From Firmicutes bacterium HGW-Firmicutes-10 (GTDB lineage Bacteria; Bacillota_I; Bacilli_A; Erysipelotrichales; Erysipelotrichaceae), in assembly GCA_002841605.1 (NCBI GenBank), contig PHAF01000009.1, forward strand, positions 1-22,791: a DNA stretch of 22,791 nucleotides, given 5' to 3'. The position numbers and the translations under genes are program-made. Position 1 is the first letter of the stretch. Every line of letters begins with the position of its first letter. Below the pieces are notes generated by a model. The model worked only from the letters and a program-made list of their open reading frames with translations. It was not told where the DNA came from and did no database searches. Shown piece by piece: positions 6,283 through 13,351 of this stretch.

Positions 6283-7660
6283 GTGTTTCACCTTCATTCT
6301 TTCTGCCCAAAGGCAACGAAAAATTAACTATGAACCCATCATTGGAACTGTTGACCGAAAATATACCGCCAAGACTTTCTACCGAATCTTTCATCGTTGT
6401 TAATCCAAATCCCATTTTGAACGGAAATGTACTCTCCCCGTTATCACTATAGGAAAAGTGTAACTTACCATGGGATTCCTGAATTAATATATCTGCCCGT
6501 TTTGCTTGAGAATGTTTGATTGTATTGGTCACACATTCCATCATTGCTCGCAGGATCAATCGTTGGTGTATCGATGGGATGGCCTGCGATATATTCAAAA
6601 TAGCATCAATTTCCAATCCAGTGTTTTTTCTTAAATCCACCGTTAGTGATTCAATCTTGTCATTGAAGTTTCCTGTTGTATCATCCACCAGAATCTTGAC
6701 AGAATTACGAATATCGGATAATGCATCTTTGACCAAGTTATGGGCTAACAGAAGTTTTTCTGTTCTATCGGATTGATTTTCAACCAGTCGGGCGGATTCA
6801 ATCATGTAAAGCGCTCCGGTCAGCCGATGACCGACCGTATCATGAATATCCCGTGCGATCTTGTTTCTTTCTTCATTCTTACTAAGTTCCTCTATCATCT
6901 CATTTTGATTCTCTACCACTTTCAATGTCCTTACTAGCTGGTAATTGGTTATATATTGTTGTTTTAGTGTGTAAAAAGATAGGACAACAAGAACTAAAAC
7001 AATGGTATTAAGATATAGTGAACTAATAATCTCATCAAAATCAACTTGATTTTCTACTAGAATGGGGCGCAATATTCCCATTAACACAAAACCGAATATC
7101 ATAAAATAGATGAATTTTCTAACATGCCTCAATGGATAATTATTAATAATCGAAGCTGACAAAACGATGATTAAAATCGGAGTATTCAAATCATCAACAA
7201 GATACAGAAGAGCAAACCCTAAAAGACTTAATACAATTGATAAGGTGTACGCAAGTGACCATAAGTTTCTTTGTATACTTAGCTCGGTAGCAATCATCAA
7301 CGTGATGCTGATAGCGCTGATCCATACCAAAGGTTGAAATTCTACCGTATTCAAATGACGAGCAACCGTTGTAATAGAAAGAATTTCAAATGTGATAACG
7401 ATCAACACAAAAATCGCTTGACGAACATTGGATTTGAATACACCTTTGGAAATATCCTCGCCCGTATCATCATTACGCTCTTTTATAAGATAATATGCGG
7501 CAGCCGGCAAGCTAAAAGCCGCAATGCCCAGTGCATACTTTAGTTTTGTCCATTTATCCAGGTTTTTGTTATGAATGCAATCCCAAATATAATAACCTTG
7601 CACAAACAGTTGCAACGAAATCCCTGGTATCAGTATGGGGAGCAGTTCTTCAAATTGCAT
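6269..7660 (-). CDS. Sensor histidine kinase, HisKA_3 type with multi-pass membrane domain
   Basis: A 463-residue membrane histidine kinase of the NarL-partner class. About eight hydrophobic segments fill residues 8-232, with almost no extracellular domain, so it probably senses something in or at the membrane, or the state of a membrane partner. A short coiled region (about 240-265) leads to the phosphorylation motif ARDIHDTVGH with His273. The HATPase domain follows (N box around ECVTNTIKH, G boxes SDNGES and GFGLTTM). The first two membrane segments (IPGISLQLFVQGYYIWDC, then a Lys-Trp turn and a pro-rich segment ending YYLIKERN) show the pattern of the PLDc_N hairpin, like the small protein at 5340-5546. 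The start ATG 7660 follows AGGAGG by about 6 bases. It is co-transcribed and overlapping with the response regulator gene. Confidence 0.92.
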   Translation of the reverse strand: MQFEELLPILIPGISLQLFVQGYYIWDCIHNKNLDKWTKLKYALGIAAFSLPAAAYYLIKERNDDTGEDISKGVFKSNVRQAIFVLIVITFEILSITTVARHLNTVEFQPLVWISAISITLMIATELSIQRNLWSLAYTLSIVLSLLGFALLYLVDDLNTPILIIVLSASIINNYPLRHVRKFIYFMIFGFVLMGILRPILVENQVDFDEIISSLYLNTIVLVLVVLSFYTLKQQYITNYQLVRTLKVVENQNEMIEELSKNEERNKIARDIHDTVGHRLTGALYMIESARLVENQSDRTEKLLLAHNLVKDALSDIRNSVKILVDDTTGNFNDKIESLTVDLRKNTGLEIDAILNISQAIPSIHQRLILRAMMECVTNTIKHSQAKRADILIQESHGKLHFSYSDNGESTFPFKMGFGLTTMKDSVESLGGIFSVNSSNDGFIVNFSLPLGRKNEGETHGEY

Positions 7661-7694
7661 AAAAACCTCCTGATGCAAACTCTAATTTAGATTT

Positions 7695-7700
7695 ATTATA
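7695..7700 (-). promoter_or_regulatory. Possible -10 element for the two-component operon
   Basis: TATAAT on the minus strand, 35 bases before the kinase start. No convincing -35 at 16-18 bases, so the promoter is weak or needs a regulator. Confidence 0.35.
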
Positions 7701-7759
7701 ACGTAGATGACCGTAAATCTCGATATTAAAGTAAGTATTTACCTTTCAATCCCTTATAA

Positions 7760-7792
7760 ATCAAAACGCATCGTAACTCGATGCGTTTTGAT
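7760..7792. terminator. Bidirectional hairpin terminator after the GNAT gene
   Basis: A perfect 14-bp stem (ATCAAAACGCATCG at 7760-7773 and its complement at 7779-7792) with a 5-base loop, TAACT. The arms provide TTTTGAT tracts in both directions. It lies 5 bases after the stop of the GNAT gene at 7797. Confidence 0.75.
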
Positions 7793-7796
7793 GAGA

Positions 7797-8327
7797 TTAT
7801 TTTGAATGATTGATAAAATCCTGTTCAAATAATTCATAATCGATTGACGATTGCAAAATGCCGTCCTGATCTTTCCAAGCATTCTCTCGAATGCCGATTT
7901 TTCGAAAGCCGAGTTTATCATATACATTCTGAGCAATCAAATTTTTGACATTCGTGTCCAAAATTATTCTTTTGTATCCAAAATCCTCAAACAACGTTTG
8001 AATAAGCATCGACAGAAACTTTCTGCCGTTTCCTTTGTTACGTTGTGAGAAGTCACAGATTTTTATGCCGATTTCAGCTGTATAATCACCTTTATTTCGA
8101 TAGTTCATTTCACCAACGGCCAATCCATCAATTTCAAGAATCAACCGTCGATGGGTTTCATCTGTGTCTTCTTTCAATTTACTAGCAATAACTTCTTCTG
8201 TCGTATTTAGGCCGTGCGGAAACCCCGCATGAGCCATGATTTTCCCGTCATTCCACCATTTGCATAAGATGGATGCATCTTCGGTCGTTGCATTTCTGAT
8301 TATAAGTTGCTTATTTTGAATAAACAT
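7797..8327 (-). CDS. GNAT-family N-acetyltransferase
   Basis: A 176-residue GNAT enzyme, expected to move an acetyl group from acetyl-CoA to an amine. It begins with the typical LIIRNATTEDA strand and helix, followed by WWNDGKIMAHAGFPHG, a stretch found in a family of Bacillota acetyltransferases of unknown substrate. The acetyl-CoA pyrophosphate loop is QRNKGNGRKFL at about residues 115-125, and the C-terminal part (NLIAQNVYDKLGFRKIGI) is the usual last helix and strand pair. The start ATG 8327 has AAGGAG 7 bases upstream. It lies 59 bases after the small membrane protein gene and could be co-transcribed with it. Nothing shows whether the substrate is a small molecule, such as an antibiotic, or a protein. 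Confidence 0.88.
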   Translation of the reverse strand: MFIQNKQLIIRNATTEDASILCKWWNDGKIMAHAGFPHGLNTTEEVIASKLKEDTDETHRRLILEIDGLAVGEMNYRNKGDYTAEIGIKICDFSQRNKGNGRKFLSMLIQTLFEDFGYKRIILDTNVKNLIAQNVYDKLGFRKIGIRENAWKDQDGILQSSIDYELFEQDFINHSK

Positions 8328-8386
8328 AAATGACTCCTTATCCTTTGTTTACATTTGTGATAATTTGATAGCGCACGATACTTGAA

Positions 8387-8713
8387 CTATACGTCTTGGC
8401 GACTCAGCCATGCCTCAAGTATTACACCATACACGATACCGGCTAAAAAGCTTATGTGATCCGTAAATCCAGTGGAACTGTAAAAAGCAAATGAAACCAA
8501 TAGCCCAAACAATGCTCCTCGAAGCAGTGCTTTGCTTCGACTGATTTTAGCCCAAGGTGCTCCTATGAGCAATCCCAAGACAACTCGGTTGTACCAGAGC
8601 GAGAATACAAAAACAGGTGATGCGGTGAAACCAGAGCGAACCGATGCTCCTATCACACATACAAGACCCAGCAAAACTCCACCCATAAGAGATTCTAACA
8701 TTCTACGTTTCAT
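8387..8713 (-). CDS. Small four-pass membrane protein, unknown function
   Basis: A 108-residue, very hydrophobic protein with four segments near residues 9-25, 33-52, 64-82 and 86-102. Conserved-looking features are small glycine-rich helices (GGVLLGLV, LLRGALFGLLVSFAFY) and STGFTDHISFLAGIVYG before the last helix. I recognise this pattern from uncharacterised bacterial and archaeal membrane proteins but no function is known to me. The ATG at 8713 follows GGAAGGTGG by 6 bases. It lies between two acetyltransferase genes, which gives no clear functional hint. Confidence 0.72.
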   Translation of the reverse strand: MKRRMLESLMGGVLLGLVCVIGASVRSGFTASPVFVFSLWYNRVVLGLLIGAPWAKISRSKALLRGALFGLLVSFAFYSSTGFTDHISFLAGIVYGVILEAWLSRQDV

Positions 8714-8802
8714 TCATTGCCACCTTCCTCACTTCTTTAGAGTGCTATTTTGTGGTTACCCGATAATCACTGATTTTTAATTTGAAACTATTCCTCCAAA
8801 CA

Positions 8803-9240
8803 TCAACCAAGGTCATCGAAGTAATACAGGACATCATCACTGCGATCTGACTTTCCGCCAACCGACTCATACAAATAACATGCCGCAATGTTTGATTTCT
8901 TGGTAATTAAGAAGATTTTATAAATTCCATGGACCTTACATAAAGATTTTATTCCATTAAGTATCTGCTTTCCTATCCCTTGGCCTTGAAACTCCGGCAG
9001 AACACCAATCTCATGTATATACAGCATATTGCCAACATCATTGAGCCTGTTTAACACATAACCATATGCAAAGCCGATTATTCTTTCATCCTCGATGCAC
9101 GCAAAAAACCAGTTCGAAGCATTGGATAAAAACAATTTGGCATTCTTTAGGCATACAAAATTACTTCGGAAATCCTCTTCCATTGGTAACAACAACGGTA
9201 AGTCCGTGAGCGTAAGTTTTCTGAAACATCGATTTGTCAA
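8803..9240 (-). CDS. GNAT acetyltransferase, distantly AAC(3)-I-like
   Basis: An acetyltransferase of about 145 residues. The family's usual start (RKLTLTDLPLLLPMEE) is reached from a TTG at 9240, which follows GGAGAGGA by about 9 bases; an in-frame ATG at 9276 adds 12 residues but has no ribosome binding site, so I prefer TTG. The core motif A is MLYIHEIGVLPEFQGQGIG, with the acetyl-CoA binding loop QGQGIG, followed by the SNIAACYLYESVGG helix and a DDVLYYFDD C-terminus. The IHEIGVL and C-terminal patterns resemble enzymes annotated as AAC(3)-I-type acetyltransferases, but the similarity is loose and aminoglycoside resistance should not be assumed. It stands alone upstream of the small membrane protein gene. 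Confidence 0.8.
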   Translation of the reverse strand: MTNRCFRKLTLTDLPLLLPMEEDFRSNFVCLKNAKLFLSNASNWFFACIEDERIIGFAYGYVLNRLNDVGNMLYIHEIGVLPEFQGQGIGKQILNGIKSLCKVHGIYKIFLITKKSNIAACYLYESVGGKSDRSDDVLYYFDDLG

Positions 9241-9508
9241 ATGATCACGTCCTCTCCAAGTGATTCTTCGCTTCATTACAATTTATGATATATTTATGAT
9301 ACATCTCGGCATAAGCATCTATCCACCTGCCTATTTTTTAAGATGGATTGATTCAATTATATCGTACAGGTTGGAATGCTCGAATGTATTCACTGATTTC
9401 TTACATCGCTGAAAGATACTTAAACGATCATCGTTCCCTTCATGATTCACTTTGAAATCATAAAAATTAGCAAAGCTTAATCATAGAGTCGCCTAGTATT
9501 GGGATTAG

Positions 9509-9823
9509 TTATAAAAATCTGAACCAATCTCGTCTGCCAAACAGAATTCTCTCCACGTTAACTACCTTGTTAAATTCGTCTCCAGAAAAGAAAACGACAT
9601 AGTTTTTAATGATCAACTTCCTGTACCCCATTTGTGATAAAAGTTCATCCTCAATTAATGGAAAGCGCTGAGGTAAATCAGCCAGACTTGTCATTGATTC
9701 TTCAAAAATATCCATCAAATGGTAAGCCGATATTGGTGATGTCAGTTGAGCAGAAATGTATCGGACAATATCTTTTAGGTCTCTTTCAGCCAGGGCAGAT
9801 ACATCCACCCTATAATTTGCCAT
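9509..9823 (-). CDS. Type II toxin, RelE/ParE superfamily
   Basis: A 104-residue toxin of the RelE/ParE fold. Family features seen: the N-terminal strand YRVDVSALAERDLKDIVRYI, a helical hairpin ending in SLADLPQRFPLIEDE, then GYRKLIIKNYVVFF and the final strand VERILFGRRDWFRFL. RelE-like members cut mRNA on the ribosome and ParE-like members poison gyrase. The GYRKL and V-FF pattern with the LFGRRDW end is common in both, so the target is not settled. The start ATG 9823 lies inside the antitoxin gene (14-base overlap), with AGGA about 9 bases upstream, giving coupled and lower translation than the antitoxin. Confidence 0.9.
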   Translation of the reverse strand: MANYRVDVSALAERDLKDIVRYISAQLTSPISAYHLMDIFEESMTSLADLPQRFPLIEDELLSQMGYRKLIIKNYVVFFSGDEFNKVVNVERILFGRRDWFRFL

Positions 9824-10082
9824 CTGTAATATCCTGTCTGATGTCCTTCATGACTTCTTGAAGAGGACGCTTATTTTCAGCTTTGACAGCAGATCTGCCT
9901 TCATCAAGCAGACGATAAAGTTCCAATTTACCACTAAGTGCTTCATAAGCTTCAATACTCATTACCGCCAAATCGCCTTGTCCATTTTTAGTTATAAAAA
10001 CAGGTTCACGGGTTTCATGACAAAACGTGGATATCTCTTTATAGTTATTGCGCAAATCTGTGCTCGATTTTATATTTGGCAT
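9810..10082 (-). CDS. Type II antitoxin, Phd/YefM family
   Basis: A 90-residue antitoxin. The N-terminal DNA-binding domain (about 1-55) has the family pattern: STDLRNNYKEISTFCHETRE, then PVFITKNGQGDLAVMSIEAYEAL. The C-terminal 35 residues are helical and charged and should wrap the toxin. ATG 10082 follows AAGGAGG by 7 bases, a strong site that fits antitoxin excess. It is the first gene of the pair and very likely represses its own promoter by binding the inverted repeat at 10100-10130. Confidence 0.9.
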   Translation of the reverse strand: MPNIKSSTDLRNNYKEISTFCHETREPVFITKNGQGDLAVMSIEAYEALSGKLELYRLLDEGRSAVKAENKRPLQEVMKDIRQDITDGKL

Positions 10083-10099
10083 TTCTTTTCCTCCTTAAT

Positions 10100-10130
10100 T
10101 CTAAAGAAATTATACCCGAATTTCTTTAGA
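10100..10130 (-). promoter_or_regulatory. Perfect 12-bp inverted repeat, toxin-antitoxin operator
   Basis: TCTAAAGAAATT and its exact complement flank a 7-base spacer (arms 10100-10111 and 10119-10130). One arm lies in the promoter spacer and the other covers half of the -10 box, so a bound antitoxin would block the polymerase. Confidence 0.75.
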
Positions 10131-10137
10131 TAGTCAA
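10109..10137 (-). promoter_or_regulatory. Promoter of the toxin-antitoxin operon
   Basis: On the minus strand TTGACT (10137-10132), a 17-base spacer and a perfect TATAAT (10114-10109). The leader is about 20 bases, ending in AAGGAGG before the antitoxin ATG. Confidence 0.85.
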
Positions 10138-10236
10138 TTTGCCATCATGATTAGTCAGTGAAGAAAGTAGCCCTAGAATTTTGAAATTCTCGCGTAATGT
10201 TTGGGAAAGTATAATCATTAACTCAGTTGTAATACA

Positions 10237-10257
10237 AAAAAAGGGACTATGCCCCTG
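10237..10257 (-). terminator. Intrinsic terminator behind the rlmD-like relic
   Basis: On the minus strand AGGGGC and GTCCCT (one G-T pair) close a 3-base loop, followed by seven T (10243-10237). It sits 22 bases after the stop of the rlmD-like 3' relic, as a native gene terminator would. Confidence 0.6.
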
Positions 10258-10278
10258 GTCATTGTTACTAGTCTATTT

Positions 10279-10340
10279 TCATTTCATCAACACAACACAC
10301 TGTCCATGAATGGTATTAACACCGCAACATATCTTGATAA
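10279..10340 (-). pseudogene. Relic of an rlmD-like gene 3' end (copy 2)
   Basis: The minus strand encodes TIHGQCVVLMK and then TGA (stop at 10279), matching the end of intact RlmD in this window (TVHVECVVLM). At DNA level CATCAACAC, ACACACT, CATGAA and AACATATC are shared in order with 12040-12080. The frame is broken between the DM-F/L part and TIHG. A terminator follows directly. It is a degenerate end of a second methyltransferase gene of the TrmA/RlmD type. Confidence 0.6.
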
Positions 10341-10686
10341 TTAATCCGCTTTTGAATTATCAAATTTCCAGAGTAGATGCGTACCCCCTTTTTCCCAAAA
10401 AAAGGTGTTTGACCTTTTCATACTTTTCTTCCGATAAGATCTTATAACGTGAAAAAACGTCTATGACTTTTACAAAAATTGAACTTTTTTCTATGACAAT
10501 AGAATTTCTTTTAAGATATTAATGATAAATTCAGCCATTATTTATATCAAGCATTTCATTTGCCTCAGCCGGATATAGAGTTAAATATTCATTGACACTT
10601 ATAATTAGCATGTCATCATCAATACATTACATATGTAAATTTGAATCGAAATCATTGAGCAATTTATGTAATACTCTTGTGTCCAT
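10341..10686 (-). pseudogene. Unidentified small gene broken by stops and a frameshift
   Basis: From ATG 10686, behind a GAGGTG ribosome binding site, a single frame of about 115 codons runs to 10341. It is interrupted by TAA (10629-10627), TGA (10533-10531) and TAA (10521-10519), and by a one-base shift at a run of seven T near 10404-10410. The pieces look like real protein: MDTRVLHKLLNDFDSN, MLIISVNEYLTLYPAEANEM, RYKILSEEKYEKVKHLF, and after the shift EKGGTHLLWKFDNSKAD. If one T is removed the last two join as HLFWEKGGTHLL. I do not recognise the family. It lies exactly between the two rlmD-like relics. Confidence 0.45.
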
Positions 10687-10774
10687 TGAAATTTTCACCT
10701 CTATTATTTCAATCCTTTATTGTTAACAACGTGATCGCCTCGACATGGCTCGAGTTGCTATTATTGATGTCTGT

Positions 10775-10800
10775 GTTCTTTGGAACATATCAACTGGCTT
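10775..10800 (-). pseudogene. Relic of an rlmD-like gene (copy 1, PVDMF motif)
   Basis: The minus strand reads KPVDMFQRT, matching QPVDMFPQT of the intact RlmD. The bases GGAACATATC-ACTGGCT agree with 12071-12088 except for one position. The similarity stops on both sides: RhuM-like sequence adjoins on one side and the unidentified pseudogene's leader on the other. Confidence 0.5.
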
Positions 10801-11039
10801 TGAAAATTAACGTAAGCCTTTGAATCAATACATCAACAGTACCTGTGTTGCTTTTCGTCAACCCCATAAATGGCTGCTGCGCATCTGCGAGCTCATAGAT
10901 TACTTTTGCAGCATCATGACCATGGACACCTTAAGAATACTTGTTGCCCTAATCCTGAACTAAATGCCTCTTTGAGATTTCACATGATAACCGACGGATA
11001 TAAGTCATTTACGTTGATATATTTTTTACGAAGAAATTC
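10801..11039 (-). pseudogene. Decayed RhuM-family gene fragment
   Basis: Three minus-strand pieces match the RhuM (virulence protein, PF13310-type) pattern in the right order. First EFLRKKYINVNDL and, after a frame slip, ISVGYHVKSQRGI-stop-FRIRATSILK, corresponding to the family's ISVGYRVNSKRGTQFRIWATSVLK (the Gln codon has become TAG). Then, after an internal deletion of roughly 70 residues, GVHGHDAAKVIYELADAQQ and PFMGLTKSN, corresponding to VHGHTAAE-IYERAD---P-MGLT. At its 5' end it overlaps the last codons of the MBL gene in another frame; at its 3' end it stops at the rlmD-like relic. RhuM genes are typical cargo of genomic islands. It is non-functional. Confidence 0.65.
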
Positions 11040-11700
11040 TATTAAAATAATTTATAGAAAATGGCTTTCCATGTCCAGGGTAAAGGATATTAATATCCAA
11101 CTTTTTCAGTTTGTTTATGCTTTCGTTAAAGTCTTCAAGACTATCGATATAACTGAAACCAGCGAAATTGTAAATTAAGTCACCGCAAAATAAATCGCCT
11201 TCGTTTGTCAGTATACCAATAGATCCTTTTGAATGCCCCGGAAGATGAATTACCTTTGCAGATAAACCAAACTCAGCGAGATTTTGTCCGTCCTGTAAAT
11301 AAATGTCAGGCTTAAACGTGTCAAAAATACTATTCTTACCGAAAACAAGTATGAATAATCTGAAAGTAATAGAGATTTTATCAGGTTTTAACTTCCGATT
11401 CCACGACATATCCCCATTTTCAACCATCTTAGAATCCCCCAAGTGCATTGCGATTTTCACGTCGTAATTTTCTCTAAGGAACTTACAATTTCCAGCATGA
11501 TCCGAATCGCCATGAGTTAAAATAACAAGTTTTAACTTTTTAGGTACTTCTTCGGGCTTATTGAGTGCTTTTTTCAACACTTCATCAAGATACACACATT
11601 TTGAGGAGAATCCAGTATCTAAAAGCACAAAACCATCATCTGCTTCGAGCAAATAGCAGTTCACCCCACCTACATCGATTATTTCTATACCTTTAGACAT
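11026..11700 (-). CDS. MBL-fold metallo-hydrolase
   Basis: A 224-residue metallo-beta-lactamase-fold hydrolase, cytoplasmic, with no signal peptide. Metal-binding motifs: THGDSDHAG at about 62-70 (the HGDxDHxGN variant of HxHxDH, a known subgroup), HLPGHSKGS near 153 supplying the next histidine, CGDLIY near 171 with the bridging aspartate, and YPGHGKPF near 207. The N-terminus (VGGVNCYLLEADDGFVLLDTGF) is typical. Members act on thioesters, lactones, phosphodiesters or other esters; the substrate here cannot be told. The start ATG 11700 follows AAGGAGAA by about 7 bases. The last codons coincide with the edge of the RhuM relic, so its C-terminus may have been replaced by a recombination joint. 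It lies downstream of rlmD but behind rlmD's terminator. Confidence 0.88.
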   Translation of the reverse strand: MSKGIEIIDVGGVNCYLLEADDGFVLLDTGFSSKCVYLDEVLKKALNKPEEVPKKLKLVILTHGDSDHAGNCKFLRENYDVKIAMHLGDSKMVENGDMSWNRKLKPDKISITFRLFILVFGKNSIFDTFKPDIYLQDGQNLAEFGLSAKVIHLPGHSKGSIGILTNEGDLFCGDLIYNFAGFSYIDSLEDFNESINKLKKLDINILYPGHGKPFSINYFNRISS

Positions 11701-11947
11701 GGCATTTTCTCCTTTTATTTACAGTAAAAACTTCTAGTTCATTATATCAATAATTACCACAAAATAATAACAAACATTGGATGTCAACTTCGACTATAGC
11801 TCAACTTACGTTCGCATATATGAACTATCAACCCCTAGCGTATCCCCTGATCAAGGATGATTCCAGACATTAATTTATTTACAACAGTTCTCTAGTCTCA
11901 TCCCTAACTTATATTACATGTCCAAACTATACTCTAAGGATAAAAAT
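11701..11947. other. Intergenic region between rlmD and the MBL gene
   Basis: It holds a TATAAT on the minus strand at 11746-11741, 41 bases before the MBL start, without a matching -35, and a TTGACA at 11787-11782 too far away to pair with it. Nothing else is evident. Confidence 0.35.
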
Positions 11948-11993
11948 AAGGTTTCCAGCAATCGGTGATTGTTACCGAAAGTCTGAAAACCTT
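11942..11993 (-). terminator. Intrinsic terminator of the pcrA-rlmD operon
   Basis: On the minus strand AAGGTTTTCAG (11993-11983) pairs with CTGGAAACCTT (11958-11948) with one wobble. Inside it a CGGT/ACCG inner stem is visible, and a T-rich tail (ATTTTTA) follows. It lies 25 bases after the rlmD stop. Confidence 0.75.
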
Positions 11994-12017
11994 TGTTATA
12001 AGCCATTCTTGCTCTAT

Positions 12018-13343
12018 TTATTTTTCTTTGCGCGACATCAACACCACACACTCAACATGAACCGTCTGAGGGAACATATCGACTGGCTGAATGACTTTTA
12101 TTTCATACTGTTCTTTAAGTAAAGCAATATCTCTGGCAAGAGTTGCCGGATCACACGAAACATAGATAAGACGATCAGGAGCAATCTCCAGAATGTCCGT
12201 AATTACATCCCCGCTTAGTCCTTTGCGTGGCGGATCAACAACGATCACATCGACCTTCTTGCCTTCCTCTGCCAAACGCTTCTTCGCACCTTTGGCATCC
12301 ATCGCCCAAAAGTCAATGTTGGGAATATGGTTCAGCATCGCGTTTGCCCAAGCATCATCAATAGCCGATTTCTCAACATCGACCCCGATGACCTCATCCA
12401 CAAACCTGGCCAAGAAACCACCGATCGTGCCTACACCGCAGTATAAATCCAACAAGACGTCGGTCTTCTTCAAATCAGCTAATTGATACACTTGATGATA
12501 CAAAACTTCGGTTTGAATCGGATTGACCTGAAAAAACGAGCGCAATGATACCTTGAACTTCAATCCCATCAATTCATCTTCAATGAAATTTTGGCCAAAT
12601 AACACATCATCGCTATCCCCCATGATCACATTATCATCACGGTTATTCACCGTTACCATTACACTCTTGATATAATCAAAACGCTTCGTCAACAGCTCAA
12701 CCAGTTTTTCCTGATGATCAAAATGGCGGTAACGAGTCACAAAAGCGACCATCACTTGCTTAGACTTAAAGGCCTGACGAATGATGATATGCCTTAACTG
12801 CGGGATCGGACGACTCTTTAAAAACGTCCTCATCCACGCAATGATTTCATTTTGCTCATTGCTTTGAACCATACATTCCGCCATATCGATGATTTCATGC
12901 GAATTTGTGCGGTAGAAACCGATTTTCACATCATCTTTATCACATTTCACCGGAACTTGAACTTTATTGCGATAAAACCACGGATCGGACATCGTTAAAA
13001 TCGGACGAGCTTCCGTATCCACTTTCGCAATTCGTTTCATCACCTGTACGACCAGATTCTGCTTAAACTGTGCCTGGTGCTCCTGTGACATATGCATGAT
13101 CTGACAACCACCACACTGCTTGACCACCGAACAACGCGGGATCACACGATCCTTACTTTCCTTAACGATTGAAAGTCTGCGACCATAGCCAAAATTCTTT
13201 TTGACTAATGTCAAAACGATTTCACCGCATTCCCCAATCATCATATCTTTCACAAAAACCGGAAAACCATCCAGTTTGACTACACCTAATCCTTCGGATG
13301 TATAATCACTGACACACCCCAATACGACATCGTTCTTTTTCAT
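12018..13343 (-). CDS. rlmD: 23S rRNA (uracil-5)-methyltransferase, RlmD/RumA type
   Basis: A 441-residue SAM-dependent methyltransferase that makes 5-methyluridine in 23S rRNA. An N-terminal TRAM-like domain (residues about 1-60) is followed by the iron-sulfur cysteines C71, C77, C80 (CSVVKQCGGC) and C157. SAM-binding motif I is LDLYCGVGTIGG at 299-309, then VVDPPRKGL at 368-376, the nucleophile C397 in YVSCDP, and the general base Glu431 in HVEC. Gram-positive enzymes of this type include RlmCD, so the exact uridine(s) are not certain. It is the last gene of the operon. Its ATG has no adjacent Shine-Dalgarno; the nearest, GGAGGA, lies across a hairpin (see 13344-13379). Its 3' end shows sequence relatedness to the relics at 10.28 and 10.78 kb. 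Confidence 0.92.
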   Translation of the reverse strand: MKKNDVVLGCVSDYTSEGLGVVKLDGFPVFVKDMMIGECGEIVLTLVKKNFGYGRRLSIVKESKDRVIPRCSVVKQCGGCQIMHMSQEHQAQFKQNLVVQVMKRIAKVDTEARPILTMSDPWFYRNKVQVPVKCDKDDVKIGFYRTNSHEIIDMAECMVQSNEQNEIIAWMRTFLKSRPIPQLRHIIIRQAFKSKQVMVAFVTRYRHFDHQEKLVELLTKRFDYIKSVMVTVNNRDDNVIMGDSDDVLFGQNFIEDELMGLKFKVSLRSFFQVNPIQTEVLYHQVYQLADLKKTDVLLDLYCGVGTIGGFLARFVDEVIGVDVEKSAIDDAWANAMLNHIPNIDFWAMDAKGAKKRLAEEGKKVDVIVVDPPRKGLSGDVITDILEIAPDRLIYVSCDPATLARDIALLKEQYEIKVIQPVDMFPQTVHVECVVLMSRKEK

Positions 13344-13351
13344 TTGCTTTT

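Noticed and set aside
7754..7936. A 60-codon minus-strand ORF over the end of the GNAT gene
   Set aside because: It is in another frame of the GNAT gene and runs through the terminator hairpin.
8803..9276. Aminoglycoside resistance gene
   Set aside because: The acetyltransferase shares only general GNAT and loose AAC(3)-I-like patterns; the sequence alone does not support a resistance call.
10100..10130. Intrinsic terminator at the perfect inverted repeat upstream of the antitoxin
   Set aside because: It overlaps a near-consensus promoter and has no T-run; an operator explains it better.
11026..11700. Loss of metal binding in the MBL protein because HxHxDH reads HGDSDH
   Set aside because: The HGDxDHxGN form is a recognised subgroup pattern, so the enzyme is probably intact.
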